Positions 1 through 7,715 are shown, counted from the stretch's first letter. The stretch is DNA of 64,000 bases from Pontibacillus salipaludis (GCF_014642405.1 NZ_BMIN01000006.1:62001-126000), one strand, 5' to 3'. The notes: generated by a model from the sequence alone, not told the origin. Made by a program: numbers and translations.

Positions 1-168
1 GGGTGGGTCTTTTGGATCAACTGAAACTTCTAGGATTCCCCATTTTTTTAACTTTTCTTGAATAGTAACCGTAATCATTGTGCCTTTTTTTAATATTAAT
101 GTTTCCCCAATTGTAACATCTGAAGAAACCTGATCCCCTTCAAGCAAATTTTTTATTAACTTCTGCAA
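1..168 (-). CDS. HD-GYP-like protein, N-terminal part (runs off window)
   Basis: The reverse strand is open for 56 codons to the window edge. A TTG start at 168 sits 8 nt after GAGGGGG. The visible residues (MQKLIKNLLEGDQVSSDV..., then LILKKGTMIT and a KKWGI stretch) resemble the N-terminal segment that precedes the HD domain in c-di-GMP phosphodiesterases of the HD-GYP type (pattern L..GD.V..DV....LL.KGT.LT....L...GI..V.V). The catalytic domain lies outside the window, so the family call rests on this short resemblance only. The 190 bases between this start and the insertion sequence show no other gene. Confidence 0.45.
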   Translation of the reverse strand, partial: MQKLIKNLLEGDQVSSDVTIGETLILKKGTMITVTIQEKLKKWGILEVSVDPKDPP

Positions 169-340
169 GTGTAAAACCCCCTCATGATGTGAATGGAATA
201 CTTTTCTTGGTAAATACTTTAAATTATTACTATTTAACCATGGAAATGGGATTACAACAATGGGGACATTAAAATTTTAATATACTTTTTCAGTATATAA
301 ATTCATCAGTTCATAGGCATAAAGTCTTATTCGTTTGTTG

Positions 341-357
341 GTGGGATGGAGGGACAG
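341..357 (-). repeat. R1 palindromic repeat, part split off by the IS
   Basis: The sequence GGATGGAGGGACAG just left of the insertion sequence continues, after removing the element and one 3-bp target duplication, into GGTACCACGTCCCTTCGCCCC at 1842. The joined sequence is an R1 repeat on the minus strand, matching the copies near 6.06 and 6.72 kb. Confidence 0.75.
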
Positions 358-472
358 TGGACTATACCCTGAATAATGGACACCAATAACTTGGGACGTT
401 ATTCAGGGTTTTCTGTGTCATGAGAAAGAAAACCCGTTTATAATAAAAGAACATTATGAGCGGAGGCTACAC

Positions 473-904
473 ATGAATAAAAGAACATTTTCCCAAGAAC
501 AAGTGAAAGCATTGAAACAAAATCCGAATGTGCTAGAAGTAAAATCAAATGGAGTTACTTACACTCCAGAGTTTAAAGTGAAAGCTGTAGAAGCTAGTCT
601 TAGAGGGCAAAATCCCCTCCAGATCTTTAAGGAACTGGGGTTATTTGATCTAGATATCATCGGCAAAGATGTTCCGAGGAAACGAATTTATAATTGGAAA
701 AAGATCTATGACGAACACGGAGAAGTAGGCTTATATCTTAATAAGAGAAATTCAGCTCGGCAAGGTGGATCATCTAACGATGAATCTGCCGAGGAAAAAC
801 TCAAAAAGGCCGAGGCTAGAATAAAGTTTCTAGAAACCGAGAATGAATTCTTAAAAAAGTTAGAAGAACAAGAGAGGCAGGCGTTGAGAAAGAAACAAGA
901 CTAA
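473..904 (+). CDS. IS3-family transposase OrfA
   Basis: This 143-residue protein has a basic helix-turn-helix N-terminal half (TPEFKVKAVEASLRG, then an IYNWKKIYDEHG helix) and a C-terminal coiled coil with heptad leucines (EARIKFLETENEFLKKLEE). That is the standard layout of IS3 OrfA, which binds the element ends. RBS GCGGAGG precedes the ATG. Near its 3' end the reading frame passes over A AAA AAG (853-859), where ribosomes can slip by -1 into the orfB frame and make the full OrfAB transposase. Intact. Confidence 0.88.
   Translation: MNKRTFSQEQVKALKQNPNVLEVKSNGVTYTPEFKVKAVEASLRGQNPLQIFKELGLFDLDIIGKDVPRKRIYNWKKIYDEHGEVGLYLNKRNSARQGGSSNDESAEEKLKKAEARIKFLETENEFLKKLEEQERQALRKKQD
853..859 (+). 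promoter_or_regulatory. Programmed -1 frameshift site (A_AAA_AAG)
   Basis: The heptamer lies in the orfA frame as ..A AAA AAG. A -1 slip puts the next codon (GTT, 859) in the orfB frame, which is open from 847 right through to the orfB stop at 1800. Frameshifting at this heptamer is established for many IS3-family elements; here it is inferred from frame arithmetic. Confidence 0.75.
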
Positions 905-963
905 CACCTTCTGAAAAATATCAAATCATCTACCAAACCATTAACTACGAGAATCTGAAGTAT

Positions 964-1800
964 ATGGTTCGTTACTTATGCGGGTTAGCTTGTGTAAGTA
1001 GAAGTGGCTTTTACGCATGGCTTAAGGCAGCACCTAAGCGAAAACAACGAGAAGAACAGGACCGGGCCGATCTTGAACATATTACATCTATTTTCAATTC
1101 CAAGAATCAAAAGGCAGGTATTCGCCAGATTAAAATGGTTTTGGAGAACGAACACGGTTTAGTTTTGAACCTTAAGAAAATCGTGCGGTTAATGAGGAAA
1201 GAAGGGTTGAAATCAAAAATCAGAAAGGCAAATCCTTATAAACGCCTAGGTAAAGCCACTCAGGAACATCAGACCTGCCCGAATGTGTTAAATCGTAATT
1301 TCGATCAAGGAAAGCCTGGGAAAGTGTTCTTAACGGATATGACCTATTTACAGTACGGAAATGGTCAAGTCGCCTATTTATCATGTGTTAAAGATGGAAG
1401 TACGAACGAAATCCTGGCGCACAATCTATCAACCACTTTAGGTATGGATATTGTTTATCAAACAATGAGCCGACTCAGACAAGTTCATCCTATAATGCCT
1501 GAATCTATTCTTCATTCCGATCAGGGTTTCCATTACACCAACCCTGACTTCCAGAAGAACATCAGGAATCTAGGAATCATTCAATCTATGTCACGTAAGG
1601 GAAATTGTTGGGATAACGCACCCATGGAAGCTTTCTTCGGAACCTTGAAAGATGAAGTAAACCATCGAGAGTGTAAAAATCTAAAAGAGCTGACCAGTAA
1701 TATTGATCGATTTATAAGTTACTACAATCAAAAAAGGTATCAATGGGGGTTAGGAAAGATGAGCCCGGTACAATACCGAACTCATCTCTTAGCAGCATAG
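964..1800 (+). CDS. IS3-family transposase OrfB (DDE integrase domain)
   Basis: The 278 residues from the first ATG cover the HTH_21-like segment and the rve integrase core. The catalytic acidic residues are visible in LTDMTYLQ (D), LHSDQG (D) and APMEAFFG (E), with the downstream YNQKRYQWGLGKMSPVQYR motif typical of IS3 OrfB. No convincing RBS precedes ATG 964 and the frame is open upstream to 847, so the protein is probably made mainly as the OrfAB fusion by -1 frameshifting at 853-859. The stop at 1800 lies 38 bp before the right end of the element. Confidence 0.9.
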   Translation: MVRYLCGLACVSRSGFYAWLKAAPKRKQREEQDRADLEHITSIFNSKNQKAGIRQIKMVLENEHGLVLNLKKIVRLMRKEGLKSKIRKANPYKRLGKATQEHQTCPNVLNRNFDQGKPGKVFLTDMTYLQYGNGQVAYLSCVKDGSTNEILAHNLSTTLGMDIVYQTMSRLRQVHPIMPESILHSDQGFHYTNPDFQKNIRNLGIIQSMSRKGNCWDNAPMEAFFGTLKDEVNHRECKNLKELTSNIDRFISYYNQKRYQWGLGKMSPVQYRTHLLAA

Positions 1801-1838
1801 TCCCTTATTCAAGTGTCTATTTTATAGGGTACAGTCCA

Positions 1839-1874
1839 CAGGTACCACGTCCCTTCGCCCCTCGAAATAGTTAG
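1839..1874 (-). repeat. R1 palindromic repeat, larger part right of the IS
   Basis: CAGGTACCACGTCCCTTCGC followed by CCCTCGAAATAG. Read on the minus strand this is TATTTCGAGGGGCGAAGGGACGTGGTACCTG, the R1 consensus; the remaining TCCCTCC half lies at 341-357 on the other side of the element. Confidence 0.75.
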
Positions 1875-1974
1875 GTGTGAATACCAACACAGCAACTCCT
1901 TCTATCATTAGGAACTGCTTTTAAAGAAGCTTAAAGTTGAACTGGTGTTTTCCTTTCATTTACTATTTTCATAA

Positions 1975-2007
1975 AAAATCTCACAGAGGGAAGGTCTCTG
2001 TGAGATG
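1975..2007 (-). terminator. Rho-independent terminator, minus orientation
   Basis: An 11-bp stem ATCTCACAGAG/CTCTGTGAGAT with a 7-nt loop is followed on the minus strand by TTTTTTATG. No intact minus-strand gene ends here, since spo0E at 2693 has its own hairpin, so it may be left from a lost gene. The rest of 1875-2202 holds one R1 repeat and no supported gene. Confidence 0.65.
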
Positions 2008-2089
2008 TTACAGAAGTAACTGTGTAGATAGTTTTTGATTTAATGATTGTATGACGCTTTCTAGGGTTGCATCTAGTAGGAGATGTTTT

Positions 2090-2110
2090 GGGACAAGGAA
2101 CCTGTCCCCC
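2090..2110 (+). repeat. R1 palindromic repeat (core)
   Basis: GGGACAAGGAACCTGTCCCC, an imperfect palindrome of family R1. The TATTTCG leader seen in other copies is not clear here. It lies about 100 bp upstream of the small membrane-protein gene. Confidence 0.75.
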
Positions 2111-2202
2111 TGTACCAAAGAAAAAAGGATTCCGGCGTGTAACTTATGCTCGAAATGTCAATCATATTCCTAACTACATTGATCCTGTTAGGAAGAGGGG
2201 TG

Positions 2203-2538
2203 ATGGAGATATTAAGTGCGGTGTTGTTGGTGTTATGTATAGGAATAGCGATTTATATCTACAAGTTTGAGGATCCAGATGAGCTTTCGGTCGTGTTTCG
2301 AACAAAAGAATCTGGTGTAGGTTTGGCCCAAGAACTGTACTGGTTATTAGAAACGAATCAATTAAAGCCCCACTATTCCATCCCGTATAATAAACGAAAT
2401 CTCTTCGAATTTGGCTATCATGAATGTGATGTCATCATTGAAGTCCCTTCAGAGCACTATCGTATAGCTGTCCAATTAGTTGAGAGGTATAAGAGGGATG
2501 CGGGGGCAAATAGCTCAACCCTTAGTTTTTCGAAATAA
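2203..2538 (+). CDS. Small membrane-anchored protein of unknown function
   Basis: I chose ATG 2203 because AGGAAGAGGGG lies just upstream; the same frame is open from 2146 but has no RBS there. The protein is 111 aa: an N-terminal hydrophobic helix (MEILSAVLLVLCIGIAIYIY), then a soluble part of about 85 residues with a repeated pattern around AQELYWLLETNQ and HECDVIIEVPSEHYRIAVQL. The soluble part faintly recalls DUF2007-type putative signal-transducing domains, but I cannot assign a family. It stands alone between R1 repeats at 2090 and 2610. Confidence 0.6.
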   Translation: MEILSAVLLVLCIGIAIYIYKFEDPDELSVVFRTKESGVGLAQELYWLLETNQLKPHYSIPYNKRNLFEFGYHECDVIIEVPSEHYRIAVQLVERYKRDAGANSSTLSFSK

Positions 2539-2609
2539 ATTGGTGCATAGCAAATAGAGCCATTCCGCTCAAAACATGAGCAAAATGCCTGATTTCTAAG
2601 TGGATATTT

Positions 2610-2654
2610 CGGGAAACGAAGGGACAAGGAACCTGTCCCCATGACCCATGCCCC
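2610..2654 (+). repeat. R1 palindromic repeat (full unit)
   Basis: ATATTTCGGGAAACGAAGGG, then ACAAGGAACCTGTCCCCATGACCC. It carries leader, palindrome and tail in the same order as the copies at 6060 and 6705. Confidence 0.8.
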
Positions 2655-2661
2655 AAATTAT

Positions 2662-2694
2662 AAAAGCCCAAAGCAAACCATGCTTTGGGCTTTT
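2662..2694. terminator. Bidirectional hairpin terminator
   Basis: AAAAGCCCAAAGCA/TGCTTTGGGCTTTT is a 14-bp perfect stem with A-run and T-run on the two sides. It serves the Spo0E-like gene on the minus strand and could stop plus-strand transcripts as well. Confidence 0.85.
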
Positions 2695-2887
2695 ACATAA
2701 TAGGGCTATAACTGCGCTTTTGGATCTCTGTAATATATCGATCTAATTTTTGGCTAAGTTCAATTGTCTTATCATGATTTAAACCATGAGTGAGTCCTGT
2801 TTCAATCATTGTGGAACGCAAATTTGTTATTCTCATTTTTAGTTCCTCGGTTGACGTATGTTCCTCTATAAAATACTGGAATTCCAT
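2693..2887 (-). CDS. Spo0E-family aspartyl-phosphate phosphatase-like protein
   Basis: This 64-residue protein (MEFQYFIEEH...) starts at ATG 2887, 7 nt after GGGGAG; the frame extends 14 codons further upstream without an RBS. It has the Spo0E pattern: a helix with ELKMRITNLRSTMIETG, a loop, then the signature LSQKLDRYI (consensus SQxLDxxI). Spo0E-family proteins dephosphorylate Spo0A-P and delay sporulation. It is divergent from the sensor kinase at 3135, which could act in the opposite direction in the phosphorelay; that pairing is inferred from position only. Confidence 0.8.
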   Translation of the reverse strand: MEFQYFIEEHTSTEELKMRITNLRSTMIETGLTHGLNHDKTIELSQKLDRYITEIQKRSYSPIM

Positions 2888-3134
2888 ATTGAATCTCCCC
2901 AATATCTGTGTTGGTAGGATGTCTGACATGTCGACATGAGTTCTAAATGAATTATAACACGTTAGGATATAAATGGTAATAAATAATTACAAAAAAATAC
3001 TTAATTCCATACTTTTCCCTAATTTATCGCTGAATTTGTTGTTTGGTCCCGGGTTTAAGATCCATTTTATTGTTATTCCCTTATCTATGATACAGTTATG
3101 ACAGAGAACAGTTTAGACAGGTAGGGGGGAGAGG

Positions 3135-4724
3135 ATGGATTTTAATACATATATTAATCAATCGAAAAGAAGATGCAGAGAAGATTATAGGTTAGAACCG
3201 ACAGAGGTCCCAACCTTGGAAATAGAACTTACAGATATAGAAGTTGAAAGACGCAAACAAAGGTTAGAAAATGCTCTTCCTGTTATTCAGCACTTTATGG
3301 AGAAAGTGATCTATTATATGGATGGAACTCCAATCATTGTGTCCACAACTGATGACGAGGGGTACATGATTCATAAGTTTGGAGACCAGAGTATGATGGA
3401 AATGATCGATGCATTCGGTATCCATAACGGTGTCCAATTCCGCGAAAGAGTTGCCGGGACAAATTCCATTGCGCTCTCCTTGTTTCATGATGAGCCCATC
3501 GGACTTGTTGGAAAAGACCACTACCATGAAGCTTTACACGACATTGCCTGCTATTCAGCTCCTTTTCACTACGGAGAGGACAATCGAATCTCAGGAACGA
3601 TTTCAATTATGACAACCGTGGAATACGCAAGTCAGTTTCATTTAGGACTCCTTTCGTCAGCGGTCGATTCCATTGAACGGGAGCTTCGTCTTCAGGGGAA
3701 GAACAATAAACTTGAAATCTTAAATCAAATTATGATTAACTCAACGCCTCTTGGTATGATTATGACAGATCAAGAAGGGTGTATCACCGACTACAATGCT
3801 GCTTTGGAAAAGTTAGTAGAATATAGTATGGAAGATAGACTCAAAAACGGGGATACCAAAACATACGTCATCAAACCATATGTGGATCATGTTTTGTTAA
3901 CGGGGGAAAAGCTCGAGAATAAGGAAGTCACCCTTTCGTTTGATGATGGGCAAAGGGAGAAAATTTGTCAGCTAGATGTCCTTCCTATATACGACGGGGA
4001 CGAAGTAATTGGCACATGTGCTCAATTTCGTGATATGACGAACTATTACGAACTTCAGGAGAAACTCATAGAATCTGAGAAGCTATCAACTCTTGGGAAA
4101 TTTAGTGCAGGACTTGCCCATGAGATCAGGAACCCTCTCACATCCATTATCGGACTAACGCAGCTATTGAAAGAAACCAATGCTCAGAATAAATATTTAG
4201 AGATCATCACATCGGAACTCGATCGAATGAAGAATCTTGTTAACCAATTTGTTCTGCTTGGAAAACCAGCATCGGTTCAACCATCGCCTTGCCATCTCCA
4301 TAACCTTATAGAGGAGACGATTGAACTCATGAAAAGCAGTGCTCGGCTTCAAAACGTAAGGATCGAATTTGAATCCGATCACAAAGACCTTGTCATGAAA
4401 ATTGATGAGGCCAAGATGAAGCAAGTGTTCATCAACTTCCTCAAGAATGCCTATGAATCTATGGAAGATGGCGGAGTGGTTCAGGTTCGTTTAGTTCACC
4501 ATCCAGACAGTAATGAGGTAGAGGTGATCATTGAAGACGAAGGAGAAGGGATGACCCCGGATCAAATATCGAATATAGGTACACTTTTTAATACCTCTAA
4601 GGAAAACGGTCTTGGAATGGGTCTCTCCATCTCGCTTGAAATCATAAAGGCTCATCATGGAAAGGTTGAATTTGATTCTGAGAAGGGACAAGGAACGAAG
4701 GTTGAGCTTCGTTTTCCGATGTAA
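3135..4724 (+). CDS. GAF-PAS sensor histidine kinase
   Basis: A soluble 529-aa kinase preceded by GGGGGGAGAGG. Residues about 40-185 form a GAF-like domain resembling the N-terminus of AcoR-type activators (GTNSIALSLFHDEPIGLVGKDHY, then CYSAPFHYGED). A PAS domain follows (about 195-305, PLGMIMTDQEGCITDYNAALE). HisKA has the phospho-acceptor H329 in AGLAHEIRNPLTSIIG. HATPase_c has the N-box around FINFLKNAYESM, G1 DEGEG (468-472) and G2 GLGMGL (492-497). There are no transmembrane segments, so the signal is cytosolic. No response regulator gene is adjacent; such orphan kinases in bacilli often feed Spo0F, and a Spo0E-like gene lies next door. Confidence 0.9.
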   Translation: MDFNTYINQSKRRCREDYRLEPTEVPTLEIELTDIEVERRKQRLENALPVIQHFMEKVIYYMDGTPIIVSTTDDEGYMIHKFGDQSMMEMIDAFGIHNGVQFRERVAGTNSIALSLFHDEPIGLVGKDHYHEALHDIACYSAPFHYGEDNRISGTISIMTTVEYASQFHLGLLSSAVDSIERELRLQGKNNKLEILNQIMINSTPLGMIMTDQEGCITDYNAALEKLVEYSMEDRLKNGDTKTYVIKPYVDHVLLTGEKLENKEVTLSFDDGQREKICQLDVLPIYDGDEVIGTCAQFRDMTNYYELQEKLIESEKLSTLGKFSAGLAHEIRNPLTSIIGLTQLLKETNAQNKYLEIITSELDRMKNLVNQFVLLGKPASVQPSPCHLHNLIEETIELMKSSARLQNVRIEFESDHKDLVMKIDEAKMKQVFINFLKNAYESMEDGGVVQVRLVHHPDSNEVEVIIEDEGEGMTPDQISNIGTLFNTSKENGLGMGLSISLEIIKAHHGKVEFDSEKGQGTKVELRFPM

Positions 4725-4765
4725 TCAAGAAGCAAACGTTTAAATAAAAGTTGGAGGTCGTAAGC

Positions 4766-5974
4766 GTGACAGAGAAACTATTTTATAAGGATGTCTATCA
4801 AACAGAATTTACAACAAAGCTCGTTAAAGCAGATCAAGATGAAGGTGGTCGCCCCTTTGTCGTATTAGAGGAAACGGCTTTTTATCCAACTGGTGGGGGC
4901 CAGCCCCATGATAAGGGTAGCTTGAATAACGTTAGAGTGATCGACGTAGAAGAAGTAGAAGGAGAGATTCGTCACTATGTCACGCTCCCGATTGAAGAAG
5001 CTAGTCCGGTAAATGGAGTAGTCGATTGGTCAAGGCGGTTTGACCATATGCAACAACATACGGGCCAGCATATCCTGTCTGCTATTATGCAAGACGAGTT
5101 CGATATGGCGACCGTAAGCTTTCATCTCGGGAAAGATACCGTCTCGATTGATCTTGACGTGGAATCTCTCTCGGAGGAGACGCTACATAAAGTGGAACAA
5201 CGTGTGAACGAAGTCATTCGAGAAAATCGGTTTGTTGAAACGAGGTGGATGACGGTAGATGAGGCGAATCAATATCCGCTTCGTAAGTCCCTTTCTGTTG
5301 ATGAAGCTGTAAGACTCGTTATTATTCCCGATATTGACTACAACGGTTGCGGAGGGACGCACCCACGTTCAACGGGTGAAGTGCAGATGGTTAAAGTGCT
5401 CGGTTGGACGCGTCAGAAGAGAAACGTTCGTCTCGAGTTTGTATGCGGGAATCGTGTCCTTGAGCAGTTGGAAAAGAAACACAGCGTCCTAAGCGGAATT
5501 AAAACGCAGATGAAGCGTCCAGAAGAAGAATTAGAGCACGAAGTATCTTCATTAATTAAGGAAAATAAGGCAAAAGATAAACAACTAGCTGAACAAACAG
5601 CTCAACTTCTAGATTACGAAGCGCGTGATTTGGCAGCATCTCCTCAAGAAACTGGCGAAGTGTCGATAATTAAACGAGTCTTTGAAAACCGAACGATTAA
5701 GATGTTGCAGGACCTTGGGAAAAAGATTGTTGAACAAGCTCCTAACGGGATCGTCGTTCTTGTCAGTGAGCAGGAAGAACAGCTTCAATTCGTGCTCGCA
5801 CAAGGATCCGATATTCCAGGGAATATGAAAGAAGCCGCTCAACAAGCTATGCCTCTCATTGAAGCCAAAGGCGGCGGCAAGCCCGGTTTCGTTCAAGGCG
5901 GCGGAACAAAAGCTCTAAAAGCCGAAGAATTTGCAAATCGATTAAAGGAAGCAGCACTAGAAACAATAAAATAA
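4766..5974 (+). CDS. Alanyl-tRNA editing protein, AlaX-type
   Basis: GTG 4766 is 8 nt after GGAGG and is preferred over the TTG at 4751, which overlaps that RBS. The 402-aa protein matches the editing and DHHA1 parts of alanyl-tRNA synthetase without the synthetase core. It should hydrolyse Ser/Gly-tRNA(Ala). Zinc-site motifs are visible: QQHTGQHILSA (HxxxH) and CGGTHPRSTGEV (CxxxH). The last third (about 250-400) has a charged coiled coil and ends with the GGGKPGFVQGGG motif of DHHA1. It follows the kinase by 41 bp and ends in a strong terminator. Confidence 0.9.
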   Translation: MTEKLFYKDVYQTEFTTKLVKADQDEGGRPFVVLEETAFYPTGGGQPHDKGSLNNVRVIDVEEVEGEIRHYVTLPIEEASPVNGVVDWSRRFDHMQQHTGQHILSAIMQDEFDMATVSFHLGKDTVSIDLDVESLSEETLHKVEQRVNEVIRENRFVETRWMTVDEANQYPLRKSLSVDEAVRLVIIPDIDYNGCGGTHPRSTGEVQMVKVLGWTRQKRNVRLEFVCGNRVLEQLEKKHSVLSGIKTQMKRPEEELEHEVSSLIKENKAKDKQLAEQTAQLLDYEARDLAASPQETGEVSIIKRVFENRTIKMLQDLGKKIVEQAPNGIVVLVSEQEEQLQFVLAQGSDIPGNMKEAAQQAMPLIEAKGGGKPGFVQGGGTKALKAEEFANRLKEAALETIK

Positions 5975-5984
5975 TTCAAGAATT

Positions 5985-6020
5985 AAGGGCCCCTCTTCTA
6001 ATAGAAGAGGGGCCCTTTTT
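5985..6020. terminator. Strong hairpin terminator after alaX
   Basis: AAGGGCCCCTCTTCTA/TAGAAGAGGGGCCCTT stem followed by TTTTT. Confidence 0.92.
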
Positions 6021-6104
6021 AGGGACGGAGGGACAGGTTCGTTGTCCCTTCACCTTCAAGTATTTCGAGGCGCGAAGGGACGAGGTACCTGTCCCCATGC
6101 CCCG
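6021..6104. repeat. R1 inverted pair (BIME-like)
   Basis: Two R1 units face each other. The first (6025-6060, minus orientation) reads GGAGGGACAGGTTCGTTGTC then CCTTCACC. The second (6060-6104, plus) reads TATTTCGAGGCGCGAAGGGA then CGAGGTACCTGTCCCCATG. The second abuts the dinB-like stop codon at 6105. Confidence 0.8.
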
Positions 6105-6563
6105 TTATTCTGTTATGCAGCCTTTTAATGATTTAATCGTACCGGTATGCACCCCTTCATGGTACAGCGAGAAGTTAAGAATTTCCCCTACCGTTTGTAG
6201 AGATAAGAAGTCTCCGGTTGCCTCATCGTCAAGCTGTCCAGTGAGCACTTCCTTCAATTTAGCCGGCTGTTCTTCAAGCTGCTGCTTTAGTTCAGCAAGA
6301 GAAGGGACGTCACCTTGCCAATCTGAAGGTGCTGTTCCTGGTGCGAAAAGTTCCAGGTACCGGGATGGCGTTTCGAGTGATTTGCCTCCATACTTAGCAA
6401 TCAAAGCGTTTTGCACAACATAGATGTGGCCAAGATTCCAGCGAATCGTGTTTTTAAACCCCTCTGGCTGCGTATCCGCCTGCTCTTCTGTAACACGATC
6501 TAATTCCTTTAACGTACCTTTTCTTACTAGATTTATTTGTTGAAAAATTTGTTCTTCATTCAT
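6105..6563 (-). CDS. DinB-fold protein (DinB/YfiT-like)
   Basis: A 152-aa four-helix-bundle type protein. The three His ligands of the DinB metal site can be proposed in IRWNLGHIYVVQNAL and SLYHEGVHTGTI. DinB-family members include thiol S-transferases that use bacillithiol, but the family is broad and this one is unassigned. RBS GGGAGAGGA precedes the ATG. Both ends of the gene are bounded by paired R1 repeats, so it sits alone in a repeat-delimited cassette. Confidence 0.8.
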   Translation of the reverse strand: MNEEQIFQQINLVRKGTLKELDRVTEEQADTQPEGFKNTIRWNLGHIYVVQNALIAKYGGKSLETPSRYLELFAPGTAPSDWQGDVPSLAELKQQLEEQPAKLKEVLTGQLDDEATGDFLSLQTVGEILNFSLYHEGVHTGTIKSLKGCITE

Positions 6564-6624
6564 GTAATCCTCTCCCTTTCTATCTACAATTCTATCTTTT
6601 CATATGAGCCGCCACAACCATGGA

Positions 6625-6752
6625 CAGGTCCATTGTCCCTTCGAAGCACGAAATAAAAGGGGACTCCGACTTCATAGATTCCTATTCAAATCGAACTGTA
6701 TACTTAAGTATTTTGAGACGCGAAGGGACGAGGTACCTGTCCCTCCGTCCCG
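6625..6752. repeat. R1 inverted pair (BIME-like)
   Basis: A minus-orientation unit (6625-6660: GGACAGGTCCATTGTCCCTT then CGAAGCACGAAATAA) is followed about 60 bp later by a plus-orientation unit (6707-6751: TATTTTGAGACGCGAAGGGA then CGAGGTACCTGTCCCTCCGTCCC). It has the same head-to-head arrangement as the pair at 6021-6104, with different spacing. Confidence 0.78.
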
Positions 6753-6803
6753 AGAAATTTCTCTTTTAAACAGAAATAAAACACATTAAACGAGAAATTT
6801 CTG
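6752..6803. promoter_or_regulatory. Twin palindromic operator candidates
   Basis: GAGAAATTTCTC (6752-6763) and GAGAAATTTCTG (6792-6803), 40 bp between centres, lie directly upstream of the promoter of the SDR operon. GAAATTTC-centred palindromes have been reported for some MurR/RpiR-type regulators, and an RpiR gene ends this locus, so it is the likely ligand. The motif was not found upstream of the rpiR gene. Confidence 0.6.
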
Positions 6804-6813
6804 TTCAAAATGG

Positions 6814-6843
6814 TTGCTTTTTACGTGAGGATCGTTTTACAAT
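6814..6843 (+). promoter_or_regulatory. Sigma-A promoter candidate of the SDR operon
   Basis: TTGCTT (6814-6819), 18-bp spacer, TACAAT (6838-6843), 39 bp ahead of the ATG. Confidence 0.55.
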
Positions 6844-6882
6844 GAGTTCAGAAAAATCAACCAAAAAGAATGGCGGGATAGA

Positions 6883-7674
6883 ATGAGCGCCGAAAAAATG
6901 AATATTACGGATTTTACAATGCAGTTCTTTCACCTACACGGAAAAGTGGCGCTGGTCACGGGTGGAAATTCTGGTTTAGGTCAAGGATTCGCCCTTGCCC
7001 TTGCGAAAGCTGGAGCAGATGTCTTCGTTGTGAGCATGATGGAAGACGAAGAAACTAAGCAATTAATCGAAGCTGAAGGCGTTCGTTATCACTTAATGAT
7101 TTCAGACATCACGGAAGACGGTGCTTGTAAGAGAGTAGTAGAAGAGTGTGTCCGCGTATTTGGTAAGGTAGATATTCTTCTCAATAATGCTGGCATTGGT
7201 TTAAACGAGCCGGATGTAACGAAGTTCACTCGGCTTCAGTGGGACAAAATGGTCTCTGTGAATCTAACGGCTCCTTTTGAATTAGCTCATGAAGCGGCCA
7301 AATATATGATTCCTAACCGGAGCGGCAAGATTATTAATACGTGTTCCTTATTTTCTTACCTCGGAGGTCAATGGTCACCTGCCTATGCCGCAACGAAGCA
7401 TGGCTTAGCTGGATTCACGAAGGCATATTGTGATGAATTAGCTCAGTACAATATCCAAGTTAACGGGATTGCACCAGGCTATTTCGCCACAGATGTGACA
7501 AAAGCAACCGGGGCTGATGAGGAGAAAAACAAGCGAGTTCTCGATCACATACCGGCTAACCGGTGGGGGAATATCGTTGATTTAATGGGAGCCATCGTGT
7601 TCCTAGCCTCAGACGCATCCAATTATGTAAATGGAACGTTATTAAATGTTGATGGTGGTTACTTAGTTCGATAG
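6883..7674 (+). CDS. SDR-family NAD(P) dehydrogenase (KduD/gluconate dehydrogenase-like)
   Basis: A 263-aa classical short-chain dehydrogenase. It has the cofactor motif TGGNSGLGQG, NNAG at the end of the Rossmann core, and the active site Y-A-A-T-K (YxxxK) preceded by the serine region in NTCSLFSYLGG. The C-terminus GTLLNVDGGYLVR is typical of sugar- and polyol-acid dehydrogenases such as KduD and gluconate 5-dehydrogenase. RBS is weak (GGCGGGATAG). First gene of a three-gene operon; probably interconverts a keto and hydroxy group on the sugar-derived substrate that the next two enzymes handle. Exact substrate unknown. Confidence 0.88.
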   Translation: MSAEKMNITDFTMQFFHLHGKVALVTGGNSGLGQGFALALAKAGADVFVVSMMEDEETKQLIEAEGVRYHLMISDITEDGACKRVVEECVRVFGKVDILLNNAGIGLNEPDVTKFTRLQWDKMVSVNLTAPFELAHEAAKYMIPNRSGKIINTCSLFSYLGGQWSPAYAATKHGLAGFTKAYCDELAQYNIQVNGIAPGYFATDVTKATGADEEKNKRVLDHIPANRWGNIVDLMGAIVFLASDASNYVNGTLLNVDGGYLVR

Positions 7675-7715
7675 AAACATAACATTATAGAATTTATTTA
7701 AAGGAGATGGATTGT

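Larger units (their letters stand above)
358..1838 (+). mobile_element. IS3-family insertion sequence, apparently intact
   Basis: The element is 1481 bp. It has terminal inverted repeats beginning TGGACTATACCCT on the left and TGGACTGTACCCT on the right; 21 of the first 26 bases match between ends. A 3-bp direct repeat CAG flanks it (355-357 and 1839-1841), the size usual for IS3-family elements. It carries an orfA/orfB pair in two frames with an A_AAA_AAG slip site, and the OrfB DDE residues are present. The insertion point lies inside an R1 repeat. No internal stop or truncation was seen, so it may be active. Confidence 0.9.

Noticed and set aside
2067-2270. 67-codon open frame
   Set aside because: It runs through an R1 repeat, has no RBS, and overlaps the better-supported membrane-protein gene at 2203 in another frame.
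6097-6423. 108-codon frame opposite the dinB-like gene
   Set aside because: Begins in an R1 repeat and is antisense to a well-supported gene.
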